DNA from: Marinomonas spartinae
GTDB lineage: Bacteria > Pseudomonadota > Gammaproteobacteria > Pseudomonadales > Marinomonadaceae
Assembly (NCBI RefSeq): GCF_016461715.1
Contig: NZ_JAEMUI010000010.1
Span: forward strand, 94,409 to 158,408
Direction of reading: 5' to 3'
DNA: 64,000 nt
The position numbers were made by a program, and so were the translations under genes. A model generated the notes under the pieces. That model saw nothing but the letters and a program-made list of their open reading frames with translations. It ran no database searches and had not been told where the DNA came from. Below, piece after piece: positions 29,773 to 39,317 of this stretch. The stretch's first letter is position 1, and each line of letters starts with the position of its first letter.

Positions 29773-30200
29773 TGAAAAATAATTCGATCTCTCATTCCAT
29801 AGAGAAAAACAAAGTAGTAGAGAAAAAATCAGATATTGCCCATTCGTTTGAACGGGGGGATGTGTTTTCCGATAAGTGCCCTTCTCGTGCAGTACTCAAC
29901 CATGTGACCAGCCGTTGGGGGGTATTGGTATTGGTAGCATTAAAAGATGGTCAAGTTCATCGTTTTAGTGAATTGCGCCGTGCGATTAACGGAGTGAGTG
30001 AAAAAATGCTCGCCCAGACATTGCAGACATTAGAGCAAGATGGCTTTGTTCTGCGGACATCTTACCCTGTTGTTCCACCCCATGTGGAATACAGTTTGAC
30101 CACTTTGGGTTTTGAGGTCAGTGAGCGTGTCGCGGCCTTAGTGAATTGGCTAGAAGATAATATCCTGCTTATTTTAGAAGGGAAATCTCAAGTACAGTGA
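29772..30200 (+). CDS. HxlR-family transcriptional regulator (YtfH-like)
   Basis: A 142-residue winged-helix repressor. Its N-terminus (residues 1-35) is polar. The HxlR core follows: CPSRAVLNHVTSRWGVLVLVALKDGQVHRFSELRRAINGVSEKMLAQTLQ (cited for position) and DGFVLRTSYPVVPPHVEYSLT. The Cys before the fold (DKCPSR) is the position that senses oxidants or quinones in relatives such as YodB. ATG 29772 has AAAGGTAAG upstream. It is divergent from qorB, which it probably represses until quinone stress. Confidence 0.9.
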   Translation: MKNNSISHSIEKNKVVEKKSDIAHSFERGDVFSDKCPSRAVLNHVTSRWGVLVLVALKDGQVHRFSELRRAINGVSEKMLAQTLQTLEQDGFVLRTSYPVVPPHVEYSLTTLGFEVSERVAALVNWLEDNILLILEGKSQVQ

Positions 30201-30285
30201 GAAAGAAAGTCCTATAACCTGCCATTGTTGGGCTATTCACTGGCTTATGGGCATGATTAAATCCAAGGGGTGATTATCTATTCAG

Positions 30286-31479
30286 ATGATTCATGCAGAT
30301 ACCTGCCTTAAGGTTGTTTCCCCCTATCATAAAAAGAAGATGGATGCTGCTATGAAGGAATTAGCGCGGACCGCCACTTACTGTTCGATGTTTGTGGCTT
30401 CGGGTGCAGTAAGTGGAATACTTGGACCAAGTTTGATTTATTTGGCTCATCTGATTCATGCCTCGGTAGCAGAGATATCGGTGGTGTTTGGTGCACGCGC
30501 TATTGGCAACATTGTAGGTGCATTGATCGCAAGTCGCATGTTTGATCGCTGGCAAGGTCATCATTATCTTATATTGATGTTGATCTTGGTGATTATTGGC
30601 TTGGTGTTGGTGCCTTTTGCTGTGAGTTTAACCATGCTGGTTGCTTTGTTCTTTTTGCTGGGGGCGACCGAAGTATCGGTCAATGCGGGTGGCAACATGA
30701 TGATGTTATGGTTACATAAGGAAAAAGTCGGATCCTATGTAACGGTTCTTCATTTATGCTATAGCTTGGGTTGTATGATCGTTCCGTTGGTTTTGGTCTT
30801 TAGCGAGTGGTTAGGCCAAGATTATGGCATGGGTTATTGGTTACTAGCATTATATGCGCTGATTTTTCCGTTTTTATTGTGGTGTCAACCTAGTCCCCGT
30901 TTTCAGGCTCGTGAGAGTGAGGTGGTGCCTGCTACCAAGCAGAAAACAACGTTTATTGCGTTTCTTATGATCATTTTCCTTTACGTTGGTTTTGAAATCA
31001 CCATTGGTGGTTGGATTAGTACTTATGGTGTTCTTATGGGGAAAGACCAAAACCAAGCAGCTGTATTGGTCTCTTGGTTTTATGTTGGTTTGTCTGCTGG
31101 TCGTTTGCTCTCTGTGCCTTTGTTACGGTGGATGCCATTGCGTCATTGTCTGTATGGGCTGATCTTTATTAGTTTCATTGGCAGTGTGTTGATGTATACG
31201 GCTACCAATATTTCTCTTGTGGTGATTGCGTTGCTACTTGGTTTGGGATGTTCGGCGATCTTCCCAATGTTGTTTGCTTATGCCAGTAGTATTATGTCGT
31301 TAAACGGTAAGAGAGCGGGGCTGGTGTTTGTTTGCTGCGGCTTAGGTGCATTAGTCGCTCCTTCTTTGACAGGACCGATTATTGGTGAGTTTAGTGTCTC
31401 TGCGTTTCCTGTGGTGTTGATTGTGCTGGTGCTGTTAATAGGGATAAGTTGGCGTCGTTTTGACAAGATGACTACGTAA
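30286..31479 (+). CDS. MFS transporter
   Basis: A 397-residue membrane protein with about 12 helices. The loop RMFDRWQGHH after helix 2 is the MFS motif A equivalent, and LLGATEVSVNAGGNMMMLWLH resembles the sugar-type (FucP/NAGLT-like) group. Starts at 30340 or 30352 are also possible; AAGGGG lies 14 bases before 30286. No neighbour suggests a substrate. Confidence 0.82.
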   Translation: MIHADTCLKVVSPYHKKKMDAAMKELARTATYCSMFVASGAVSGILGPSLIYLAHLIHASVAEISVVFGARAIGNIVGALIASRMFDRWQGHHYLILMLILVIIGLVLVPFAVSLTMLVALFFLLGATEVSVNAGGNMMMLWLHKEKVGSYVTVLHLCYSLGCMIVPLVLVFSEWLGQDYGMGYWLLALYALIFPFLLWCQPSPRFQARESEVVPATKQKTTFIAFLMIIFLYVGFEITIGGWISTYGVLMGKDQNQAAVLVSWFYVGLSAGRLLSVPLLRWMPLRHCLYGLIFISFIGSVLMYTATNISLVVIALLLGLGCSAIFPMLFAYASSIMSLNGKRAGLVFVCCGLGALVAPSLTGPIIGEFSVSAFPVVLIVLVLLIGISWRRFDKMTT

Positions 31480-31531
31480 GGTCGATTCAATAGAAGTAGA
31501 GTAAATACTCACTTACCCTACTTCTCTTTAT

Positions 31532-32089
31532 TTACTGGTATTTATGCAAGGTTGCGATAGCGAATGCCGATAGGTCTGTATAAACGTCGAAATAAAAATC
31601 GATGTCTTTGTATTGGGTTTCACGTCCATTCCCTGTAAGTACCAGTACAGGGGAACAGCCGCGCGCTTTGCCCGCTTCCAAGTCGCGTAGCGAGTCGCCG
31701 ACCATGATGGCTGGGGTGGTTTCGAAGGATAGCCCCAGTTTGGTTTCAATGGCTTCAATCATGCCGCTCTTTGGTTTGCGGCAATTACAGTTGTCATCAG
31801 GACCATGCGGACAATATTCGATACCAGCGATCGTGCCGCCCTCTGCTTCCACTAATTGAATCATTTTGTCGTGCATGGCCTGCAATGTTGCTTCGTCATA
31901 ATAGCCACGTGCAATGCCTGATTGGTTGGTGACCACAAAGACCTGAAATCCGGCTTTGGATAAAGCGGCAATGGACTTGATACTGCCAGGCAGTGGAATC
32001 CACTCATCCACAGACTTCACATACGCATCGGAGTCCTGGTTAATGACACCATCTCGGTCTAGTAGAATGATCGGCTTAACTTGCGCCAT
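31532..32089 (-). CDS. gmhB: D-glycero-beta-D-manno-heptose-1,7-bisphosphate 7-phosphatase
   Basis: A 185-residue HAD phosphatase in ADP-heptose synthesis for lipopolysaccharide core. HAD motif I is LLDRDGVIN, motif II TNQSGIARG, motif III in CRKPKSGM and motif IV MVGDSLRDLEAG. The structural zinc Cys cluster CPHGPDDNCNC is present. Length and motifs match GmhB. Confidence 0.94.
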   Translation of the reverse strand: MAQVKPIILLDRDGVINQDSDAYVKSVDEWIPLPGSIKSIAALSKAGFQVFVVTNQSGIARGYYDEATLQAMHDKMIQLVEAEGGTIAGIEYCPHGPDDNCNCRKPKSGMIEAIETKLGLSFETTPAIMVGDSLRDLEAGKARGCSPVLVLTGNGRETQYKDIDFYFDVYTDLSAFAIATLHKYQ

Positions 32090-32141
32090 GTTATGTCCTT
32101 TCGCTGTTGAGTAAAATGAATAAGCTCTTATTAAGAGTAGG

Positions 32142-32615
32142 TTATTTGCTATCGCGAATGTTTGCGAAGCTGGCTTTGCGGCATGCCAAGCTTAAATCAT
32201 CGGGCGTTAAGCCTATGTCTAAACCGCGTTTACCGCCACTTATGTATATTTTTTCTAGTGCTTGGGCGCTGTCGTCAATGCAGGTGGTTAGGCTTTTCTT
32301 TTGCCCTATCGGACTAATACCACCCACCAGGTACCCCGTGAGTCGTTCTGCTTCTTTGGGATCCGCCATACGAAGCTTTTTCACTTTGAAGGCCGCCGCT
32401 GCACGTTTTAGGTTTAAGGTACCAGTGACGGGAACAATCGCAACAAAAAATTGTTTGTCATCGCTCACCAATAAGGTTTTAAATACACTGCTGGCAGCGA
32501 TGTTGAGTTTCTCGGCGGCTTCCTCTCCAAAGTTTGTGCAACTTGGATCATGTTCATATTCGTGTATAGAGAAGTCGATTTTAAGCTTCTTTAATTGATT
32601 GATGGCTGGTGTCAT
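32142..32615 (-). CDS. ybaK: Cys-tRNA(Pro)/Cys-tRNA(Cys) deacylase YbaK/EbsC
   Basis: A 157-residue trans-editing enzyme that hydrolyses Cys-tRNA(Pro). Characteristic segments are EHDPSCTNFGEEAAEKL, VFKTLLV, the conserved Lys in AFKVKKLRMAD, and TGYLVGGISPIGQKK. Full length for the family. It lies between gmhB and trkH with no obvious functional link. Confidence 0.93.
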   Translation of the reverse strand: MTPAINQLKKLKIDFSIHEYEHDPSCTNFGEEAAEKLNIAASSVFKTLLVSDDKQFFVAIVPVTGTLNLKRAAAAFKVKKLRMADPKEAERLTGYLVGGISPIGQKKSLTTCIDDSAQALEKIYISGGKRGLDIGLTPDDLSLACRKASFANIRDSK

Positions 32616-32670
32616 TTGCTTTCCTATTCTTTTTCTATTTTTTCTCTTGTCACGCTTATCTGTGTAACCG

Positions 32671-34119
32671 TTACTTTTGCCAAAACATTGGCGTGAATAA
32701 TACCAGTAAAGTGAAGACTTCTAAGCGTCCAAGCAACATGGCAAAGCATAGCATCCATTTTGCTGAATCATTGATCCCAGCAAAGGTGCTGGAGACACTG
32801 CCTAAACCGGGTCCTAAGTTATTGAGGGTTGCCGCCACAGCAGACCATGCGGTTACTTGATCAACCCCTGTTGCCATTAAACCGATCATCAGTATGACAT
32901 ACACCAATAGATAGGCAGAAAAGAATCCCCATACTGCGGAGACGACTCGTTCTGGAATGGCTTTACCGCCGACTTTCACAGGAATGATAGCGTTGGGGTG
33001 GATTAAACGCTGAATCTCTCGTAGGCCCTGCTTAAGGATTAAGAGAATACGGATGACCTTCATACCTCCCCCTGTCGAACTGGCACAACCGCCCGCAAAG
33101 GAAGTGACGATTAATAGGAAAGGTAAAAAGTGTGGCCAAGTGGCGAAATTTGCTGTGCTAAAGCCAGAGGTGGTAGCAATGGAAACCGACTCAAAGACGG
33201 CGTAGCGTAATGAGGTGCCCCAGTCGTAGGTTGAGGTCATCCCTAATACGATCACCGATAAAGTGATGGTACAGGTCAAAATAAACAAGAAGAAGCGCGC
33301 TTCGGGATCCGCGAGATAGTGCCAAACGCTTTTATGGCGCCACGCATGAAAATGTAATGCAAAGTTAAAAGCGGAGACAATCATAAAAAAGGTGGCAATC
33401 ATCTCGATGCTAATGCTATTAAAATAGCCAATGCTATCGTCGTGTGTCGAAAAACCACCAATTGCCACTGTGGAGAAGCTATGACAAATGGCATCGAATA
33501 CACTCATGCCAGCCAACCAATACCCAAGGGCGCAGAGGATGGTTAATGTGGCATAGATGTACCAAAGTGCCTTGGCGGTTTCGGCAATACGAGGGGTCAA
33601 TTTCGAGTCTTTGACTGGTCCAGGTGTTTCGGCTCGATACAGTTGCATACCTCCTATTCCTAACATCGGCATGATGGCAACCGCCAAGACAATAATCCCC
33701 ATGCCTCCTAACCAGGTCAGCAATTGGCGATACAATAGGATGGATTTAGGCAAATTGTCTATGCCCGTTAGGATAGTGGCCCCTGTGGTGGTGAGGCCAG
33801 AAACCGACTCAAACAGAGCGTCGGTAAAGCTTAGATCGGGTTGTGAGGCAAGAAAGAAAGGTACAGAACCGAACAAGCCTAAAACCGTCCAGAATAATAC
33901 TGTAATCAAAAAGCCATCACGGATTTTCAACTCACCACGATTTTTTCGTACCGGAAACCACAGCACAAAGCCGCATAGCAGATTGATGGCCATGGCATAC
34001 AAAAAAGAGTCTAGCTCGCCATCGTGATAAATCAGGGAGACAATAATGGGCGGCAAGATCGATAGGCTGAACACCATGACCAATAACCCAATGACGCGTA
34101 AAATCACTCGAAAATGCAT
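32671..34119 (-). CDS. trkH: Trk-type potassium uptake membrane protein TrkH
   Basis: A 482-residue K+ channel-like protein with about ten membrane segments and four selectivity-filter loops, such as SGLTTTGATIL, ATTSGFST, GGCASSTGGGMK and LNNLGPGLGSV. Length matches TrkH/TrkI. It lies 108 bases after trkA in the same direction, so the two subunits are probably co-expressed. Confidence 0.95.
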   Translation of the reverse strand: MHFRVILRVIGLLVMVFSLSILPPIIVSLIYHDGELDSFLYAMAINLLCGFVLWFPVRKNRGELKIRDGFLITVLFWTVLGLFGSVPFFLASQPDLSFTDALFESVSGLTTTGATILTGIDNLPKSILLYRQLLTWLGGMGIIVLAVAIMPMLGIGGMQLYRAETPGPVKDSKLTPRIAETAKALWYIYATLTILCALGYWLAGMSVFDAICHSFSTVAIGGFSTHDDSIGYFNSISIEMIATFFMIVSAFNFALHFHAWRHKSVWHYLADPEARFFLFILTCTITLSVIVLGMTSTYDWGTSLRYAVFESVSIATTSGFSTANFATWPHFLPFLLIVTSFAGGCASSTGGGMKVIRILLILKQGLREIQRLIHPNAIIPVKVGGKAIPERVVSAVWGFFSAYLLVYVILMIGLMATGVDQVTAWSAVAATLNNLGPGLGSVSSTFAGINDSAKWMLCFAMLLGRLEVFTLLVLFTPMFWQK

Positions 34120-34193
34120 ACTAGCTTCCTGGCACCTGACTGTCTTGAAGGTCTTGCTTTAAGGTCCTATTTTGGGTGAGTTTTTTAGAGAAG

Positions 34194-34229
34194 ACTCGCC
34201 ATGATTCCATTACTCGCCATGATTCCATT
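34194..34229. repeat. Perfect 18-base tandem duplication at the trkA stop
   Basis: ACTCGCCATGATTCCATT occurs twice in tandem (34194-34211 and 34212-34229). The second copy ends inside the trkA stop codon. It looks like a recent slippage duplication. Confidence 0.85.
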
Positions 34230-35601
34230 AAAAGAAAGACAGTCCGACTTGGAATAACTGCTCAACCGCAGGGATTTGTTTTTTGTTCGAGACAAAGATA
34301 ATGACATGGTCTTCTGCTTGGATGATCACATCCCCTGTTGCCAAAATCACATCGTCCTCACGTACAATTGCGGCAATGGTCGCACCTTCCGGTAAGTTCA
34401 CTTTGGCAATACTTCGGCCTACCACTTTGGAAGAGCGATAATCCCCGTGAGCCACCGCTTCTAACGCCTCGGCTGCTCCTTTTCTCATAGAGTGTACGTT
34501 GACCACATCGCCTCGACGAATGTAAGTCAATAAGGAACTGATTGTTGTTTGTTGGGGCGAAATGGCGATATCTATCATGCCCTCTTGGACAATATCCACA
34601 TAAGCTGGGTTATTGATGATGGTCATAACGGTACGTACCCCCAATACCTTAGCCAACATGGACGACATAATGTTCGCTTCATCATTGTTAGTCAGGGCAC
34701 AGAATACGTCCGTAGACTCAATGTTCTCTTCCTGTAAAAGTTCTTTTTTAGAGGCATCGCCATTTAGCACAATGGTCTTATCAAGCGTTTCAGACAGATA
34801 GCGACAACGTTCTGGATCACGTTCAATGATTTTTACGCGATATTCTTTTTCAAGGCTGTGGGCCAAACGCTCACCAATGTTTCCGCCACCGGCAATAATG
34901 ATTCGGCGGTATGGTGTATCAAGGGGACGTAATTCACTCATGACATCCAATACATCTCGCTGCGCCGTTAGAAAGAACACTTCGTCGTTGGCATGAATAC
35001 GTGTATTACCATCCGGCTTGATCGATGCGCCATCGCGATAAATCGCCGCAATGCGCGTTTGAATAGACGGCATGTGCTCTCGTAAATAGCTGATGGGTTG
35101 ATCGATTAATGGGCCGCCTTTTTCGGCTTTGACGACCACTAGCTGAACTTTACCATTGGCAAATTCCATCACTTGTAGTGCGCCTGGGTAACGGATCAAA
35201 CGGCTTAAATGTTTGGTGACTTCCTTTTCTGGACTGATTCTGACATCGATTGGCAGTGCCTGATCACTGAATAGCTCGGGGTACTTTGCATAAGCACTGG
35301 AGCGCACTCGACCAATTTTTGTGGGGGTTTTAAACAAAGTGTGGGCTACTTGGCAAGCCACCATATTGGTCTCGTCTTGGTTACTGACGGCAATAAGCAT
35401 GTCGGCGTCATTGCACCCTGCCTGTTCTAGTACATCTGGATGTGAGCCACTGCCTTCGACTGTCTGGATATCGAGTCGATCTTGTAATTCTCTAAGGCGC
35501 ACTAAGTCCGTATCAATAACCGTAATATCGTTGTCTTCATTCGCGAGATTTTCTGCGAGCGTTGCACCAACCTGGCCTGCTCCGATAATGATGATTTTCA
35601 T
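34228..35601 (-). CDS. trkA: Trk system potassium uptake regulatory protein TrkA
   Basis: A 457-residue peripheral protein that gates TrkH in response to nucleotides. Two RCK modules are visible, each with a Rossmann motif (MKIIIIGAGQVGATLAENLA at residue 1 and IIIAGGGNIGERLAHSLE near 230) and a TrkA_C domain. Full length for the family. The adjacent trkH completes the transporter. Confidence 0.96.
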   Translation of the reverse strand: MKIIIIGAGQVGATLAENLANEDNDITVIDTDLVRLRELQDRLDIQTVEGSGSHPDVLEQAGCNDADMLIAVSNQDETNMVACQVAHTLFKTPTKIGRVRSSAYAKYPELFSDQALPIDVRISPEKEVTKHLSRLIRYPGALQVMEFANGKVQLVVVKAEKGGPLIDQPISYLREHMPSIQTRIAAIYRDGASIKPDGNTRIHANDEVFFLTAQRDVLDVMSELRPLDTPYRRIIIAGGGNIGERLAHSLEKEYRVKIIERDPERCRYLSETLDKTIVLNGDASKKELLQEENIESTDVFCALTNNDEANIMSSMLAKVLGVRTVMTIINNPAYVDIVQEGMIDIAISPQQTTISSLLTYIRRGDVVNVHSMRKGAAEALEAVAHGDYRSSKVVGRSIAKVNLPEGATIAAIVREDDVILATGDVIIQAEDHVIIFVSNKKQIPAVEQLFQVGLSFF

Positions 35602-35978
35602 AGTCTGCCTTAAAGCATGTCTTATTTATATTATTTAACTTAATGATCCATGGTATTAGGGATATAGAATAGTCCCTAAACTCATGCTGCCTATATGTTA
35701 GGCTTAATGCTCTTTACATCAAAATAATAATTAGCGCTATAACCTAGAAAAACACAAAAAATTTCATGATCCTTAGCCTAGAGCGAGTGCGCTGGTTTTG
35801 ATCGAGTGTCAGTACTAAGATAGAGATGTTTCACATGGAACGTCTCTATTTTAGACTTAGGACTTTTCGTTTCTTAACACCCAAATTTCTAAGTGTATAT
35901 CAGCCTTTTAGTTTGTCCAAAAGACGCTTTTGCAAAAATACAAAACGCCCTTTACCCCTTTACAACGTCAGCAAACAA
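35602..35978. other. Intergenic region between rsmB and trkA
   Basis: These 377 bases hold no convincing gene. The main structure is a long hairpin at 35815-35854 with a parS-like sequence in its centre. The rest is AT-rich and should contain the trkA promoter. Confidence 0.55.
35815..35854. other. Hairpin with a parS-like sequence in the loop
   Basis: CTAAGATAGAGATGTT pairs with AACGTCTCTATTTTAG, with a few wobbles, around the loop TCACATGG. The centre (35827-35842) reads TGTTTCACATGGAACG, a degenerate parS. Plus-strand bases after the first arm pair include TTTT, so weak terminator activity is possible. Confidence 0.5.
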
Positions 35979-37385
35979 TCATTGCTTTTTCAGTAAACAA
36001 TAGTAGAAACCATCGTGACCTTTTAGGGTAGGGAAAAGCTGGCGACCATGCTGGGCAGGAACCCCCCACTCCGTTTGTAAATCGGGATTCAATGTGTTCA
36101 GTGGTACTTCAATGGCGTCATCATGGGTCGCTAAAAATCCGGCGATTTGTTGTTCGTTTTCTTCTGGCATTAAGGAACAAGTTGCATACAAAAGATAACC
36201 ACTAGGCTTCAGGGTTTGCCATACTTGATCGATTATGTGTTTTTGAATAGCCGATAATTCATCAATATCGGCGGGTTTACGGTTAATTTTAATATCGGGA
36301 TTACGACGAATCACCCCTGTCGCGGAGCAAGGTGCATCGAGTAGAATTTTGTCAAATGCTTGGCCGTCCCACCAAGTTGATAGTTCGCTGGCGTCCGCAC
36401 ATTGCAGGTTTGCCATAAGACCAATGCGCTCTAAATTCGCTTCGATTTTTTCTAACCGCCAAGGTTCTAACTCGACGGCGGTGAGATCGAGGATGGCATT
36501 TGCATTTTGATGGCTAGCTTGATGGCTAGCGGCAAACTCAAGCAAGTGTCCTGTTTTCCCTCCTGGTGCAGCGCATGCATCGAGCACTTTCTCTCCGCTT
36601 CGAGGGGCTAGAATGTGGGCTGCGAGTTGTGCAGATTCATCTTGAACACTGGAAAAGCCTTTTTCGAAATCAGGTAACTCTGTCACTTTTATGGCTGACC
36701 TTAGATACAGAGCTGATGGCGATGCTTGACCAATGGTCGCATCTATTCCCTTTTCGATTAAGTTTTCAAGATATGTTTCACGTGAAACGACACTTGTGTT
36801 AACTCGAATACACATGGGTGGATGGCTGTTACTTGCCTCGATGATTTGTTCAAAGTGTTCAGGCCAATGTTTAACAAAGCGTTTGACTAACCATTTTGGA
36901 TGATTATATTCGACGGAAGGCATAGCCTCTAATTGACCTATAATCTCATCCGCCTCACGTTGATAACGACGCAAAACAGCATTCATTAACTTGGTCGCCC
37001 AGTCTTTTTTTAGCGAACGACAGGCTTCAACGGTTTCATGCACCGCTGCATGGTCTGGGGTATTCATGTAGCCTAATTGATACAAGCCAAGTAATAAGGT
37101 GGCATACAAGTCCGTGTCTTTTTCCTCAAAGGGATGACTAAGCAAGTGTAAGGCGATGCTATTTAGAAGAGGATACTGACGGCAAACACCAAAGCACAGC
37201 TCTTTAAGCAGTGGAATATGCTCGCTAGAGACATCCTGTTGGTGACGAGCTAATTGCGTACTTAAGGCCCCCTGTTGGCTTAGTACACCGGTGATCACCT
37301 GTATGGCGACTAGACGAGCACTGTGTTGGATGGACGGTGCCCCATTGGTAGTGTTGTCTACGATCTTCTTATCAGGAAATGTCAT
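35979..37385 (-). CDS. rsmB: 16S rRNA m5C967 methyltransferase RsmB
   Basis: A 468-residue SAM-dependent methyltransferase. It has an N-terminal NusB-like helical domain (LVAIQVITGVLSQQGALST) and a C-terminal Rossmann domain with VLDACAAPGGKTGHLLE, the catalytic Cys pair in LLDAPCSATGVIRRNPDI, and YATCSLMPEEN. I chose ATG 37385, five bases after the fmt stop; an ATG at 37418 would overlap fmt by 28 bases. A near-perfect parS site lies inside the gene where it encodes VSRET. Confidence 0.94.
   Translation of the reverse strand: MTFPDKKIVDNTTNGAPSIQHSARLVAIQVITGVLSQQGALSTQLARHQQDVSSEHIPLLKELCFGVCRQYPLLNSIALHLLSHPFEEKDTDLYATLLLGLYQLGYMNTPDHAAVHETVEACRSLKKDWATKLMNAVLRRYQREADEIIGQLEAMPSVEYNHPKWLVKRFVKHWPEHFEQIIEASNSHPPMCIRVNTSVVSRETYLENLIEKGIDATIGQASPSALYLRSAIKVTELPDFEKGFSSVQDESAQLAAHILAPRSGEKVLDACAAPGGKTGHLLEFAASHQASHQNANAILDLTAVELEPWRLEKIEANLERIGLMANLQCADASELSTWWDGQAFDKILLDAPCSATGVIRRNPDIKINRKPADIDELSAIQKHIIDQVWQTLKPSGYLLYATCSLMPEENEQQIAGFLATHDDAIEVPLNTLNPDLQTEWGVPAQHGRQLFPTLKGHDGFYYCLLKKQ
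36774..36789. other. parS-like site 2, inside rsmB
   Basis: TGTTTCACGTGAAACG matches 15 of 16 bases of the parS consensus, including the full 14-base palindrome GTTTCACGTGAAAC. It is within the rsmB coding sequence, as parS sites often are, about 22 kb from oriC. Confidence 0.75.
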
Positions 37386-37390
37386 GTTAT

Positions 37391-38389
37391 TTACTCTACT
37401 GAACTGAGACCTAAACATTGGCCTATTTGAATGGCTTCTTTGTGTTTACCATTTAATGCGTCTTGGACTTTCATACGCTTGCCTCCTGGAAACTGAATCT
37501 CGGTAAGGCGAATGGTGCCATTGCCTGTTGCTACAATCACCCCCTGCTTACTGACCACCAAAATATCCCCTGGGGATGAGGTATCAGCACTCACATCGGC
37601 AAGCTCCGCTTGGTGGATCTTCATGACGCCTTGGCTACTTTGAGTATAGGCGACAGGCCAAGGGGATAACCCCCGTATTTTACGTTCGATTAATGTTGCT
37701 GGTTCATCCCAGTTGATTTCCGCTTCTTGCTTGGTCAATTTAGCTGCATAGCAACTTAACGAATCCTCTTGTTTCTCTGGTATCAGTTCCCCTACTTTGA
37801 TTTTTTCCAAAGCATCAATCAGGGCACTGCCGCCGAGTTTGGCTAGTTTGTCATGAAGGCTACCGGAAGTATCGGTAATTTTGATATCGCAGTAGGCCTT
37901 TAATAACATGTCTCCCGTATCCAAGCCTTCATCCATTTGCATGATGGTTATCCCCGTCTCATCATCCCCAGCGATGACGGCACGATGTATTGGGGCAGCA
38001 CCACGCCAACGAGGCAAAATAGAACCATGTACATTTATGCAACCCATTTTAGGAATGTCTAGCACTGCCTTAGGAAGAATGATGCCATAGGCCGCAACGA
38101 TCATGATGTCGGCATTTAAAGCCGCTAATTCTGCTTTGTCTTTGTCTGCTTTAAAATTGAGTGGCTGAAAGACGGGAAGATGGTGGGACAAAGCTAATTG
38201 TTTCACTGGGCTAGCAAGGAGTTTTTGACCGCGTCCAGCCGGACGGTCCGGCTGTGTGTAGACACCAATGATGTGGTAATGGTTTGCATCTTGGTTGTCT
38301 AACAGTGCTTGTAGGCTGGCAGCCGCAAAATCGGGCGTGCCAGCAAAGACGATGCGAAGTGGCGACAATTTTTTAGTGTTTTGAGTCAT
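37391..38389 (-). CDS. fmt: Methionyl-tRNA formyltransferase
   Basis: A 332-residue enzyme that formylates initiator Met-tRNA using 10-formyl-THF. The catalytic region is intact: NVHGSILPRWRGAAPIHRA, GITIMQMDEGLDTGDML and the N-terminal VFAGTPDFAAASLQALL. The C-terminal OB-like domain (GLSPWPVAYT) follows. It has the conserved def-fmt-rsmB order. A strong terminator lies just before its ribosome site. Confidence 0.96.
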   Translation of the reverse strand: MTQNTKKLSPLRIVFAGTPDFAAASLQALLDNQDANHYHIIGVYTQPDRPAGRGQKLLASPVKQLALSHHLPVFQPLNFKADKDKAELAALNADIMIVAAYGIILPKAVLDIPKMGCINVHGSILPRWRGAAPIHRAVIAGDDETGITIMQMDEGLDTGDMLLKAYCDIKITDTSGSLHDKLAKLGGSALIDALEKIKVGELIPEKQEDSLSCYAAKLTKQEAEINWDEPATLIERKIRGLSPWPVAYTQSSQGVMKIHQAELADVSADTSSPGDILVVSKQGVIVATGNGTIRLTEIQFPGGKRMKVQDALNGKHKEAIQIGQCLGLSSVE

Positions 38390-38408
38390 GATGTTTTGGG
38401 TTCCTTAA

Positions 38409-38436
38409 CAAAAAAATCAGGCCAAGGCCTGATTTT
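38409..38436 (-). terminator. Terminator or attenuator between def and fmt
   Basis: Read leftward, AAAATCAGGCC and GGCCTGATTTT form a hairpin followed by further T residues. AAGGAA, the likely fmt ribosome site, begins only a few bases later and the fmt ATG is at 38389. No room for a promoter exists between, so fmt must be reached by read-through. Confidence 0.75.
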
Positions 38437-38516
38437 GAGAACGGTAAAATCGGAGTTAAGTGTTTCCGTCTAACCGCTTTTAAATAAATCTTGAAAGATG
38501 AAGCGATAGATAGCAA

Positions 38517-39023
38517 TTAGTCGCGTTTTTTGGCCGCTTTTTGCAGCTTGGTCTTAATGCGATTACGCTTAAGTGGTGATAGGTAATCCACCATCAGCTT
38601 GCCGTCTAAGTGATCGACTTCATGTTGAACGCATACTGCAAGTAACTTATCGACTTCCATTTCAAAAGGTTTGCCATGTCGGTCTAACGCTTTTACTTTC
38701 ACTTTTGCCGCACGGTAAATATGCTCGTAGTAGCCTGGAACCGACAAGCACCCTTCTTGGCACTCATTTGGTTCATCGTCGACTATCTCAAACTCTGGGT
38801 TAATAAACACCAAAGGATCCGTATGATCTTCTGAGAAGTCCATTACGACTAAGCGGTAGTGATAGTCTACTTGCGTTGCCGCAAGGCCTAAACCTTTTTC
38901 TTCGTACATGGTGTCAAACATGTCATCGATTTGTTTTTGCAATGCATCTGTAAATTCTGTAATCGGCTCTGCGACTTTGCGCAAACGCGGATCAGGGTAT
39001 TCTAGTACGGGTAACACAGCCAT
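38517..39023 (-). CDS. def: Peptide deformylase
   Basis: A 168-residue Fe/Zn hydrolase that removes the formyl group from nascent proteins. The three motifs are present: KGLGLAATQ (motif 1), EGCLSVPG with the metal-binding Cys (motif 2) and QHEVDHLDG with the HExxH pair (motif 3). It is first in the leftward def-fmt-rsmB cluster. Confidence 0.96.
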   Translation of the reverse strand: MAVLPVLEYPDPRLRKVAEPITEFTDALQKQIDDMFDTMYEEKGLGLAATQVDYHYRLVVMDFSEDHTDPLVFINPEFEIVDDEPNECQEGCLSVPGYYEHIYRAAKVKVKALDRHGKPFEMEVDKLLAVCVQHEVDHLDGKLMVDYLSPLKRNRIKTKLQKAAKKRD

Positions 39024-39317
39024 GATCTTGTCCAGTATCTTCTTTGTCTATTCTAAGTCTCTAAATACGCAAGTGCTCACTGCGTATTCGTTTTTTGCGT
39101 GCTTATACACGGTTTGATATGTGTCTATTGTAACGCAACTTGCCCTATTGGGCAGCGCTATGATGGCGGTTTTTTGGTCAATAAAAAAGAATTGCTCCAA
39201 TAGGTGTTGTCTATTTCTAGACATGTCATCTGAAAAATGCGATTTTCAAGGCCATGCTATAGGATGGTATATTTCAGTTTTATCTTTAATTTTATACAGC
39301 GCAAGGATCGCCACAGT
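39024..39317. other. Divergent promoter region of def and dprA
   Basis: These 294 bases separate def and dprA. The lysM-domain gene often found here in gammaproteobacteria is absent. An open frame on the plus strand has no ribosome site and is not considered a gene. Confidence 0.5.

Noticed and set aside
31905..31920. CACGTG in gmhB as a parS candidate
   Set aside because: Flanking bases do not match the consensus.
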